DNA of 9,156 nucleotides from an uncultured bacterium (GTDB lineage: Bacteria; Verrucomicrobiota; Kiritimatiellia; CAIKKV01), in the NCBI GenBank assembly GCA_903828035.1, contig CAIKKV010000245.1, forward strand, positions 1 to 9,156, in the 5' to 3' direction. Positions 1 to 6,591 of the stretch are shown here, piece after piece. Position 1 is the first letter of the stretch; every line of letters begins with the position of its first letter. A program made the translations under genes and the position numbers. The notes under the pieces are model-generated. The model searched no databases. It saw nothing but the letters and a program-made list of their open reading frames with translations, and was not told the origin of the DNA.

Positions 1-1863
1 CAGAGCCTGCCGCACTGGGGCTACCAGCCCCTGGTCAGCCTCAAAAATACGGTGCTGAACGGCTCCAACAGCTATCGCGACTGGCTGCAGGAGGCCGTCA
101 AGGCGGGCAAGGCCCGGCGGTTCTATGTCCCCACCATCCGCGGCCTGTTTCCCGGCGCCTTCATGAATACCGGCGACTACTCCGGCATCCAGCGGCTGTA
201 CGTGCAGTCGCTCGGCTACGATACCGAAAAGAAAATGTGGTACTTTGTCGCCGACGCGGACCTCGACGTTCCCAAGGGCGCGCTCATCCACAACAAGAAC
301 CACGTGAATGTCATGAGAATGGAGACCTTTTCCCACAACGAAAACCAGACCTTCGACTTCATGCTCTGGCGGCACAATTACTCCCAGGGCGACAACTACC
401 TTTTCGACGCCCGCTTCTTCTACATGGGCGACGTCCACTCCACGGCCGGCGACGAAAACGGCGTCCTCTATGCGGCCTTCGTGAACAGCGAGATCAACGC
501 CTTCCGCGGCAAGGTCGCCTCCTGGAACCCCGCCACGGCGGAGCTGACATACAAGGGCGCGACCAAGGCCGATACGCTCGGCTCGGGCCGGCCGCTCATC
601 AACCTCAACCCGGCCAAGTGGATCACCAACGGATATGTGCAGATCGTCCGGCCGGCCTCCTGGACCGGCAGCCCCCTGGATCGGGACGCCGATCCCGTCT
701 TCCAGGGAAAGACGTACCCCACGACCATCGGGAAGAACAGCCTCGACATCCCCTCGCTCAAAATCGGCGGCCTGATCCGCTTTTCCGCCAACTCCTCCGT
801 GGGTCCCGAGGCGGCGGGCCGCTACTTCGCCGTGGACGAGCCCGGCGAATATGTGGGAGGCCGCAAGGCCGTGGGGAAGATCCGCCGCTGGTACCTGATC
901 GACAGCGTCACCGTGAATCCCGACGGCACCCGGGACATGAAGATCGTCCGCCACTGGTGGGGCGCCAAATCCGCCGGCTCCCCCACGCTCTACCGGCCGG
1001 AGAACTACAGCTCCGACGGGCACGTGACCAACCTGTGCTACATCGTGGCGCCCGGCGTCAACGTGTATGACGTGTCCGACGGCGTCGAGTCACCCCAGGT
1101 CAACGTGGGCGGCTCGAAAAAGATCCTCCGCCTCGCGCCTGCCCCCTTTACGGGAACGCCCGTCGATTTCGCGGCCGACGATCCCATCGAGCAGGCGATC
1201 GGCCCCGATCCCTTCAAGCCCACGCCGTTCCGCTCCTGGCTGTGGGACGCGGTTCCCGGCGTCTTCCCGGCGCCCGTGTTCGACGTCGCCAACCACGGGA
1301 TCATGCGCCACGCGGTGCTGGCCGTGGCCGGGGGCAGCGGCAGCCTGGAGAAGGATGTCGCGACCGCGGTGGACGCCAATCCGCCGTGGGACAACCTGAT
1401 CGTCTTCAACGCGGCGTGCAACAACGGCATCGTCTTCGCGGCCGACACCGCCAACTCGGCCCTCTTCTTCGCCCAGCCGAACGGCCGCGCCCAGCCCATC
1501 AAGTGGGTCTACGGCGAAAACCGGAAAGAGGCGACCCTGACCGTTTCGCCGGCCGACGGCACCATGACCTTTGACGGCGCGGGCCTCCGCGTGCCGGGCG
1601 GGCTCGTCGGCGTCAGCGGGCTGTCGGGCACGGCCACGAAGGCGGCCAACCTGCGCGGCATCGCCCTGGCCGTCAAGGCGGGCGACAAGTCGCTGGCCGT
1701 GATGTTCCCGAAACCGGAGGCGGACGCCGCCTACGCCGTCTTCGTCCAGACCAGCTGGCTCACGCGCCAGGCCATCACGGAGCAGACGGAGGCCGGCTTT
1801 ACCGTGACCTTCGACACGCCCCCCGCCAAAAACGAAACCCTGCACTGGCTCCTGGTGCGGTAA
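1..1863 (+). CDS. Large beta-rich hypothetical protein, 5' end outside window
   Basis: The reading frame is open from base 1 and ends at TAA 1861-1863, giving 620 residues of the C-terminal part. A GTG at 52 is available, but the frame continues upstream of it with no stop and no clear ribosome binding site, so I treat the gene as cut by the window edge. I do not recognise the family. The sequence is rich in Asn, Gly, Tyr, Trp and short alternating hydrophobic stretches, as in extracellular all-beta proteins. There is no membrane segment and no obvious enzyme motif. The last 80 or so residues look like a separate small beta module: a strand ending YAVFVQTSWLTR, then AGFTVTF, then the terminal LHWLLVR. 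That pattern recalls the C-terminal modules of large surface or fibre-type proteins, but this is resemblance only. It has its own strand and converges on the esterase, so it is not part of the minus-strand operon. I am sure it is coding; function is unknown. Confidence 0.85.
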   Translation, partial: QSLPHWGYQPLVSLKNTVLNGSNSYRDWLQEAVKAGKARRFYVPTIRGLFPGAFMNTGDYSGIQRLYVQSLGYDTEKKMWYFVADADLDVPKGALIHNKNHVNVMRMETFSHNENQTFDFMLWRHNYSQGDNYLFDARFFYMGDVHSTAGDENGVLYAAFVNSEINAFRGKVASWNPATAELTYKGATKADTLGSGRPLINLNPAKWITNGYVQIVRPASWTGSPLDRDADPVFQGKTYPTTIGKNSLDIPSLKIGGLIRFSANSSVGPEAAGRYFAVDEPGEYVGGRKAVGKIRRWYLIDSVTVNPDGTRDMKIVRHWWGAKSAGSPTLYRPENYSSDGHVTNLCYIVAPGVNVYDVSDGVESPQVNVGGSKKILRLAPAPFTGTPVDFAADDPIEQAIGPDPFKPTPFRSWLWDAVPGVFPAPVFDVANHGIMRHAVLAVAGGSGSLEKDVATAVDANPPWDNLIVFNAACNNGIVFAADTANSALFFAQPNGRAQPIKWVYGENRKEATLTVSPADGTMTFDGAGLRVPGGLVGVSGLSGTATKAANLRGIALAVKAGDKSLAVMFPKPEADAAYAVFVQTSWLTRQAITEQTEAGFTVTFDTPPAKNETLHWLLVR

Positions 1864-1898
1864 GCCGGAATTATGAAAAGAGTCCAGCGCGAAGCCGT

Positions 1899-1921
1899 GG
1901 AGGGCGGAGCGCCGCGACGCC
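1899..1921 (+). repeat. 23-bp GC-rich intergenic repeat, copy 1
   Basis: This 23-mer begins GGAGGGCGGAGCG and ends CGCGACGCC. It matches copy 2 at 2008-2030 at 22 of 23 positions (C versus A at position 14). It lies 35 bp beyond the stop codon of the upstream plus-strand gene, in the gap between two convergent genes. I see no coding potential that would explain the conservation. Confidence 0.75.
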
Positions 1922-1945
1922 TCATGAAATGGGGATGCGGAAGAA

Positions 1946-1968
1946 GGGCTCGCAGCGCTCGCCCCTCC
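1946..1968 (-). repeat. Diverged inverted copy of the 23-bp repeat
   Basis: Read on the minus strand, this segment starts GGAGGGGCGAGCG and ends TGCGAGCCC. Ungapped, it agrees with the 2008-2030 copy at 17 of 23 positions. It lies between the two direct copies in opposite orientation. Several mismatches swap G for C, so base-pairing rather than sequence might be what is kept; the compositional bias also makes some of the match cheap. Confidence 0.5.
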
Positions 1969-1970
1969 GG

Positions 1971-2012
1971 AAAAAGGGACACCTCCGAAACGTTGAGCGA
2001 ATCATTCGGAGG
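1971..2012 (-). terminator. Possible terminator hairpin after the esterase gene
   Basis: CCTCCGAA at 1982-1989 and TTCGGAGG at 2005-2012 form a perfect 8-bp stem around a 15-nt loop. Read on the minus strand, the stem is followed after six bases by five T residues (A-run at 1971-1975 on plus). It lies 29 bp past the esterase stop codon, where a terminator would be expected. The long loop and the offset, short T-run make it a weak intrinsic terminator, so this call is tentative. Confidence 0.4.
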
Positions 2013-2030
2013 GCGGAGCGACGCGACGCC
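2008..2030 (+). repeat. 23-bp GC-rich intergenic repeat, copy 2
   Basis: This is a direct copy of the repeat at 1899-1921, with one mismatch in 23. Its first five bases are shared with the right arm of the 8-bp hairpin that ends at 2012. It ends 10 bp before the esterase stop codon on the opposite strand. Confidence 0.75.
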
Positions 2031-2040
2031 TGAAAGACGG

Positions 2041-2844
2041 TCAATGCTCCTTGAAGAAGCGGACGATCAAGGCCGGCGCTCCGGCGGGCATTTCGTGGCC
2101 GCCGGGATGGGTTAGCATCACCACCGGCGCGCCCTTGCTGCAGGCATACTGGACGCCGGTCAGCGTGCCGGTGGACGCCCACGCCGCCCCCTCGTCTCCG
2201 CAGCCGTTCAGCTTCCTGTCCGCCGCAATCGCCTCCTGCTGCCACTCCCACTTCACGGTGTTATCGTGCACTCCGCCCATGTGGAGCACCGGCCTGGGCA
2301 GCGACGGAACGCCGGTCGGCTTAAAAAAGGCCGCGCACGGCGCCACCGCCGCCAGCCGGTCTCCCCGCTGCGACCAGAGCAGATAGGTGAAAAAGCCCCC
2401 GTGCGAATGGCCGGTGGCATAGACCCGCTTGTCCTCCACCTTGTACTCCGCCTTCAGCGTGGCCAGCACCTGGTCGAAAAACTTGAAATCCCTGTCCCCG
2501 AAATCGCCTGGCTTGTTCTCCCAGCCATTTTTCAGCCCCTCGAAATCCTGCAGGTTGCCCGGAGAGGGCACCCCCTGCATGTAGACCACCAGGGCCTCCG
2601 GCCACAGGCGCTGAATATCCATCGCCTTCGCCATCGCCTGGCGGTTGCCGCCGTGGCCATGGAACACGAACACCACCGGCGTGTTGGTCGAGGTGGCGTT
2701 CGCCGGCACATAGACCAGCGCCTCCCGGACAAGGCCGTCCACCGTCCACGTCCTCTCCACCGGCACACTATCCGCGGCGATCGCTATCTTTGTCATGGAC
2801 AGCAAACCCGCGATCGAAAGGAGCCCGACGAATGAATGATGCAT
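2041..2844 (-). CDS. Secreted LpqC/PHB-depolymerase-like alpha/beta-hydrolase esterase
   Basis: The product is 267 residues. Residues 1-24 are a signal peptide (MHHS, a Leu/Ile/Ala core, then a likely cut after AIA or AIAA), so it should act outside the cytoplasm. The alpha/beta-hydrolase features are in order: oxyanion-loop FHGHGGN at 61-67, nucleophile elbow GHSHG at 145-149 with Ser147, acid Asp194 in GGVHDN, and His250 in PGGHE. These fit the LpqC / PHB-depolymerase / feruloyl-esterase-like group (COG3509). Cys215 and Cys235 could form a disulfide. The frame stays open to an ATG at 2943, but those 33 extra codons are translated from a palindromic repeat and would bury the signal peptide. 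I therefore start at 2844, which has AAAGGG 9 nt upstream (2854-2859). It lies 148 bp after the dehydrogenase gene and may have its own promoter. The substrate could be a polyester, oligo-hydroxybutyrate, or an acetyl or feruloyl group on a polysaccharide; sequence alone does not decide. Confidence 0.88.
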   Translation of the reverse strand: MHHSFVGLLSIAGLLSMTKIAIAADSVPVERTWTVDGLVREALVYVPANATSTNTPVVFVFHGHGGNRQAMAKAMDIQRLWPEALVVYMQGVPSPGNLQDFEGLKNGWENKPGDFGDRDFKFFDQVLATLKAEYKVEDKRVYATGHSHGGFFTYLLWSQRGDRLAAVAPCAAFFKPTGVPSLPRPVLHMGGVHDNTVKWEWQQEAIAADRKLNGCGDEGAAWASTGTLTGVQYACSKGAPVVMLTHPGGHEMPAGAPALIVRFFKEH

Positions 2845-2880
2845 ATTTGTTAGCCCTTTACGGGTTATTGTTCGTTTTCT

Positions 2881-2974
2881 GTCATCCCGAGAGGAGTCCC
2901 GTTTCGGGACGGAGTCGAGGGATCTCCGAAAGTTAGAGTCCAAGATGAGATCCCTCGACTACGCTCGGGATGAC
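2881..2974. repeat. Compound palindromic repeat (GTCATCCCGAG type) with nested hairpin
   Basis: Outer arms GTCATCCCGAG (2881-2891) and CTCGGGATGAC (2964-2974) are perfect 11-bp complements. Inner arms AGTCGAGGGATCTC (2913-2926) and GAGATCCCTCGACT (2947-2960) are perfect 14-bp complements around a 20-nt loop. The left side carries an extra 21-bp block (2892-2912) where the right side has only 3 bp. That block holds its own perfect hairpin, GTCCCG TTT CGGGAC (2896-2910). Repeats with a GTCATCCCGAG core are dispersed between genes in several bacterial phyla. This one fills most of the gap between the dehydrogenase stop and the esterase start. It has no T-run on the minus strand, so it is more likely an mRNA-stabilising or REP-like element than an intrinsic terminator. 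Confidence 0.9.
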
Positions 2975-2992
2975 GGACAATGATTAAAATCC

Positions 2993-3841
2993 TTATTTCC
3001 CGAAGAAGCCCTTCCCGCTTTTGCGGCCCAGCCGGCCGGCCTTCACGCGGGCGGTGATGCCCTCCGCGGGCGCGTAGGCGCTGCCTTTCAAATCCCGGCT
3101 GAGGATTTCCAGGATTTTCTCGCAGGTGTCGAGGCCGATGAGATCCGCCACGGCCAGCGGCCCGGCGGGATGCAGCGCGCCCAGCCGCATGGCCGTGTCG
3201 ATATCCTCCGCGCTCGCCACGCCCTGGTCGACCATCCGCGCCGCCTCGTTGATCATCAGCAGCAGCAGCCGGTTCACGATGAACCCGGAGGAGTCCTTGA
3301 CCGTGACCGGCGACTTCCCGCACGCCTTCAGGAACTGGCGCACCGCCTCCGTCACCGCCGGCTCTGTTTTTGTCCCCGGAATCACCTCCACCAGCTCGAG
3401 CTTGGTGGCCGGGTTGAAAAAATGAATGCCGAGAAAACGGCCCGGGTGTTTCAGCGGCGCCGCCAGCGCGTTCACGCTCAGGGAGCTCGTATTTGTCCCT
3501 ATTATCGCTTCAGGCCTCACGGCCGCTTCCAGCTGGCCCAGCAGCCCGCGCTTGACGTCCACATTTTCCACGATCGCCTCGATCAGCAGGTCGGCGGAGG
3601 CGAAATCGTCCAGCTTCCCGGCCGTCCCCAGATTCGCCTGGATTTCCCCGGCGCGCGCCTCCGTCAAAGCCCCCTTCTCCACGCTTTTCCGAAGCCGCTC
3701 CCGGATGGCCTCCTGCCCCTTGGCCAGGGCCTCCGCGTTTCCATCCCACAGCATCACCCGCAGGCCCTTCTCGGCGAAAAGCTGCGCAATGCCGCCGCCC
3801 ATGACTCCGGCCCCGATCACTCCGACGCTCCTGATGTCCAT
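2993..3841 (-). CDS. hbd: 3-hydroxybutyryl-CoA dehydrogenase
   Basis: The product is 282 residues, the normal length for single-function bacterial 3-hydroxyacyl-CoA dehydrogenases. It is a soluble enzyme that interconverts (S)-3-hydroxybutyryl-CoA and acetoacetyl-CoA with NAD(P). The N-terminal Rossmann fold has GAGVMGGGIA at residues 10-19 and an acidic residue, Asp33, at the end of the second strand, which favours NAD. Active-site features are NTSS at 117-120, His140 in HFFNP, Glu152 in VEVI, and Asn190 in NRLL. The C-terminal helical domain has the family pattern HPAGPLAVADLIGLDT at 224-239. It is the last gene of the tight minus-strand cluster, 15 nt after the thiolase stop, with GGAG at 3849-3852 placed 7 nt before its ATG. 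No crotonase or acyl-CoA dehydrogenase is in the window, so whether it runs toward oxidation or butyrate formation cannot be settled here. Confidence 0.95.
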   Translation of the reverse strand: MDIRSVGVIGAGVMGGGIAQLFAEKGLRVMLWDGNAEALAKGQEAIRERLRKSVEKGALTEARAGEIQANLGTAGKLDDFASADLLIEAIVENVDVKRGLLGQLEAAVRPEAIIGTNTSSLSVNALAAPLKHPGRFLGIHFFNPATKLELVEVIPGTKTEPAVTEAVRQFLKACGKSPVTVKDSSGFIVNRLLLLMINEAARMVDQGVASAEDIDTAMRLGALHPAGPLAVADLIGLDTCEKILEILSRDLKGSAYAPAEGITARVKAGRLGRKSGKGFFGK

Positions 3842-3856
3842 ATTCGTTCTCCGCCT

Positions 3857-5035
3857 CTACCGGTTTTCCAAAAGAATGGCGATTCCCATGCCGCCGCCGA
3901 TGCACAGCGACGCCACGCCCAGCGCCGCCGACTGCCGCTTCATCTGGTGGATCAGCGTCACCACGATCCGCGCGCCGCTGGCGCCGATGGGATGGCCCAG
4001 GGCGATCGCTCCGCCGTTGACGTTCACCCGTCCCTGGTCCAGGCCCAGCTCGCGCATCACGGCCAGCGACTGCGCCGCGAACGCCTCGTTCAGCTCCCAC
4101 AGATCGATATCCGCCTCGGTCAGCTTGTTGGCGGCCAGCAGCTTCCGCACCGCGCCCACCGGCCCCATGCCCATCGTGGCCGGCGCGCATCCGACGGACA
4201 CGATATCGCGGATGCGCACGGAAAGGGCGGACGCGGAAACCAGCGGGCTGTCCTCCGCCAGCACCAGCATCGCCGCTCCGCCGTCGTTGATGCCCGACGC
4301 ATTGCCGGCCGTCACCGTGCCGTTGGCTTGGAACGCGGAGCGCAACGCCGCCAATTTCTCGAAGGTCGTCTGCGGGCGGGGATGCTCGTCGGCCGCCACG
4401 ACAACATCGCCTTTCCGGTCCTTGAGGGTGACCGGCACGATCTCGTCGGCAAACCGGCCGGCCTTCTGCGCCGCGCCATACTTGAGCTGGCTGTCCAGAG
4501 CGAACCGGTCCTGCGCTTCGCGCGTCACGCCGTATTCCCTCGCGATCGTCTCCGCCGTCACGCCCATGTGCACCTGGCCGAAGACATCGGTCAGCCCGTC
4601 GTGCACCACCGAATCGACGGCAACGGCATTCCCGAGCCGCGCGCCCTCGCGAAGGGCCGGCAACAGGTAGGGCGCCTGGCTCATGCTCTCGATGCCGCCG
4701 GCCAGCACGGCCCCGGCGCGGCCCAGGAGGATGCGCTGCCAGGCCAGGTCGATGGCCTTCAAGCCCGAGCCGCACACCATGTTGACGGTGAACGCCGGCA
4801 CGGACTCGGGAACGCCGACGCCCAGGGCGACCTGGCGGGCCGGATTCTGGCCCTGCCCCGCCTGCAGCACGTTCCCGAATATGGCCTCATCCACCTGGTC
4901 GGCCGCCAGCCCCGCGCGCCGGAGGCTTTCCGCGGAGGCGGCCACGCCCAGCTTCACGGCCGAAACCTTGGCGAGGGCTCCCCCGATATCGCCGATAGGG
5001 GTGCGAACGGCTCCCTGAATGATGACGGTACGCAT
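3857..5035 (-). CDS. atoB: Acetyl-CoA C-acetyltransferase (biosynthetic-type thiolase)
   Basis: The product is 392 residues, the usual size for the AtoB/PhaA/ThlA group. It cleaves acetoacetyl-CoA to two acetyl-CoA, or condenses them, in the cytoplasm. All catalytic positions are visible: acyl-accepting Cys88 in VNMVCGSG, NEAFA at 316-320, His348 in GGAIALGHPIGASGAR (341-356), and the second Cys378 in CIGGGMG. The numbering is almost that of the Zoogloea enzyme (Cys89/His348/Cys378), as known for the family. The ATG at 5035 has a strong TAAGGAG 10 nt upstream whose first three bases are the stop codon of the CoA-transferase gene. The gap is 14 nt, so the two genes are surely co-transcribed and probably translationally coupled. 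Longer-chain 3-ketoacyl-CoA thiolase activity cannot be excluded, but the length and C-terminal pattern favour the C4 enzyme. Confidence 0.95.
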   Translation of the reverse strand: MRTVIIQGAVRTPIGDIGGALAKVSAVKLGVAASAESLRRAGLAADQVDEAIFGNVLQAGQGQNPARQVALGVGVPESVPAFTVNMVCGSGLKAIDLAWQRILLGRAGAVLAGGIESMSQAPYLLPALREGARLGNAVAVDSVVHDGLTDVFGQVHMGVTAETIAREYGVTREAQDRFALDSQLKYGAAQKAGRFADEIVPVTLKDRKGDVVVAADEHPRPQTTFEKLAALRSAFQANGTVTAGNASGINDGGAAMLVLAEDSPLVSASALSVRIRDIVSVGCAPATMGMGPVGAVRKLLAANKLTEADIDLWELNEAFAAQSLAVMRELGLDQGRVNVNGGAIALGHPIGASGARIVVTLIHQMKRQSAALGVASLCIGGGMGIAILLENR

Positions 5036-5045
5036 GACGAAGTTT

Positions 5046-5052
5046 CTCCTTA
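5046..5052 (-). promoter_or_regulatory. Shine-Dalgarno TAAGGAG that includes the upstream stop codon
   Basis: On the minus strand, TAAGGAG starts with the TAA stop of the CoA-transferase gene and lies 10 nt before the thiolase ATG. A ribosome ending the first gene sits on the initiation site of the next, which supports coupled translation and fixes the thiolase start. Confidence 0.8.
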
Positions 5053-6579
5053 TACGAAACAGGAAACAGGCATGAGGCGCAGCTCCGGCGAAATGGCCGG
5101 CTTGAAATCCATGTTGGCCAGGATGTCGCGCTCCAGGTCGATGCCCGGCGCGATCTCGATCAGCTCAAGGCCCGCCGCGGTCAGGCGGAAGACGGCCCGC
5201 TCGGTCAGGTACAGCACCCGCTTGCCCATCTGCTGGGCGTAGCGCCCGCTGAAGGTCACATGCTCCACCTGCCTCGTGAACTTGCGCGCTTTCCCCTCCG
5301 TGACGATCCGCAGCTGGCCGTCCGCGAAGGCCGTCTCCAGGCCGCCGGCGGTGAACGTGCCGAGGAAGACGCACTGCTTGGCCGGCTGCGTGATGTTCAT
5401 GAAGCCGCCCACGCCGGAGACGCGCCCGGCGAACTTGCTCACGTTGACGTTGCCGGCCACATCGCACTCCGCCATGCCGAGGAAGGCGACATCGAGGCCG
5501 CCGCCGTCGTAGAAATCGAACATGTACGGCTGGCCGATAATGGCCATGGGATGGACGCTGGCCCCGAAGCTCAGGCCCGAGGCGGGCAGGCCGCCCACCG
5601 CGCCGGCCTCCACCGTGAAGACCAGGTCGTGAAGGCGGCCGCGCTCCTTGGCGATCTGGGCGATCCCCTCCGGCATGCCGATGCCCAGGTTGATGACGTT
5701 CCCGGCCGCGCACTCCAGGAACGCGCGGCTGCAGATCGTTTTCCGGGGCCCCGGCTCCATCGCGGCCAGCGCGGCCTTGTGGGTGTCGCCCTGGGTGATG
5801 TAGACGGGGTTGAAGGCCTCCCCGTAGGTCTGCATGTGGTTTTCGGGGCGGCCCACCACCATCGCGTCAACGAAGATGCCGGGGATGTCGATCTCCTTCG
5901 CCTTGCGCGAAAAATCATCCACCAGGCGGGCCACCTGCACGATCACCTTGCCGCCCGAATTGCGGGCGGCCTGCGCCAGCGAGAGCACCTCCGCCGTGGT
6001 CACCTCGTCGTCGAGCGAGATGTTGCCGTAGGAGTCGCCCGCCGTGCCGCGCAGCAGGGCCACGTGGATGGGAAAGGCCTTGTAGAAAAGCCACTCGCGG
6101 CCGGAAAGCGTCACCACCTCGACCAGCTCCTCCGTGGTGCGGTCGTTCAGCCGCCCCCCGCCGTTGCGGGGATCGACGAAGGTGCCGAGGCCGATGTGTG
6201 TGATGACGCCGGGCTTGCCGCCGGCAATTTCACGGAACAGGTGGCTGATCACGCCCTGCGGGAAGTTGTAGGCCTCCACCTTCCCTTCCCGCGCGAGCTG
6301 GCCCAGCTTGGGCGCCAGGTTCCAGTACCCGCCGATAATGCGCTTCAGCATCCCTTCGGCGGCCAGATGATTCAGGCCGCGCGACTTGCCGTCCCCCTGC
6401 CCGGCGGCGTAGACGAGTGTGAGGTTGCGCGGGGCGCCCTCGCGGGCAAAGCGCTCCTCCAGCGCGAGGGTCAGCTCCTCGGGATGCGCGCACCCGACGA
6501 ATCCGTCAACGCCGACCGTGGCGCCATCCGGGATCAGGGCCACGGCCTGGGCCGCTGTCAAAACAGGGACGCGTTTCAT
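5050..6579 (-). CDS. Family I acyl-CoA:carboxylate CoA-transferase (Pct/YdiF-like)
   Basis: The product is 509 residues, a single chain joining the alpha-like and beta-like halves of family I CoA-transferases. It moves CoA between short-chain acids (acetate, propionate, butyrate, 3-hydroxybutyrate, acetoacetate) through an enzyme glutamyl-CoA thioester. The N-terminal half opens with IPDGATVGVDGFVG at 16-29, the usual glycine-rich start. The C-terminal half has GNVINLGIGMPEGIA at 293-307, then VEAGAVGGLP, in which Glu324 is the expected catalytic residue. Clostridium propionicum propionate CoA-transferase also uses Glu324, as known for the family. The length is close to that of Pct and YdiF (about 520-530). 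Co-location with a thiolase and a hydroxybutyryl-CoA dehydrogenase points to a C4 substrate, but that is inference; propionate/acetate exchange is equally possible from sequence. The ATG at 6579 follows the upstream stop by only 9 nt. Confidence 0.93.
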   Translation of the reverse strand: MKRVPVLTAAQAVALIPDGATVGVDGFVGCAHPEELTLALEERFAREGAPRNLTLVYAAGQGDGKSRGLNHLAAEGMLKRIIGGYWNLAPKLGQLAREGKVEAYNFPQGVISHLFREIAGGKPGVITHIGLGTFVDPRNGGGRLNDRTTEELVEVVTLSGREWLFYKAFPIHVALLRGTAGDSYGNISLDDEVTTAEVLSLAQAARNSGGKVIVQVARLVDDFSRKAKEIDIPGIFVDAMVVGRPENHMQTYGEAFNPVYITQGDTHKAALAAMEPGPRKTICSRAFLECAAGNVINLGIGMPEGIAQIAKERGRLHDLVFTVEAGAVGGLPASGLSFGASVHPMAIIGQPYMFDFYDGGGLDVAFLGMAECDVAGNVNVSKFAGRVSGVGGFMNITQPAKQCVFLGTFTAGGLETAFADGQLRIVTEGKARKFTRQVEHVTFSGRYAQQMGKRVLYLTERAVFRLTAAGLELIEIAPGIDLERDILANMDFKPAISPELRLMPVSCFV

Positions 6580-6583
6580 GGGT

Positions 6584-6591
6584 CTCCCTTA
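6584..6591 (-). promoter_or_regulatory. Shine-Dalgarno fused to stop codon of glycosidase-like gene
   Basis: On the minus strand, TAAGGGAG begins with the TAA stop of the large glycosidase-like gene and sits 4 nt before the CoA-transferase ATG. The nine bases between the two genes read GGGAGACCC. This is the same stop-plus-Shine-Dalgarno design seen at 5046-5052 and ties the glycosidase-like gene to the CoA-enzyme operon. Confidence 0.7.

Noticed and set aside
237..1070. A 277-codon plus-strand frame, and others overlapping the first gene on both strands.
   Set aside because: They are Arg/Pro/Gly-rich shadow frames inside a longer frame with normal amino-acid composition.
1899..2030. A short CRISPR array.
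   Set aside because: Only two close copies are present, the third is inverted, the spacers are unequal (24 and 39 bp), and no cas gene is in the window.
1873..2115. A small 80-codon plus-strand frame over the convergent intergenic region.
   Set aside because: It is made largely of the 23-bp repeats, overlaps the end of the esterase gene on the other strand, and has no convincing ribosome binding site.
2845..2943. Longer start for the esterase at an ATG at 2943.
   Set aside because: The 33 extra codons are translated from the palindromic repeat, are charged, and would place the signal peptide internally. The ATG at 2844 gives a normal signal peptide and has AAAGGG 9 nt upstream.
2881..2974. 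An intrinsic terminator for the CoA-enzyme operon.
   Set aside because: The stem is strong, but no T-run follows it on the minus strand. A repeat element with a possible role in mRNA stability explains it better.
3170..5242. A 690-codon open frame on the plus strand, antisense to the dehydrogenase and thiolase genes.
   Set aside because: It runs opposite two genes with complete catalytic motifs. Its translation is rich in Arg, His, Gln and Gly without domain structure, as expected when GC-rich codons are read on the other strand.
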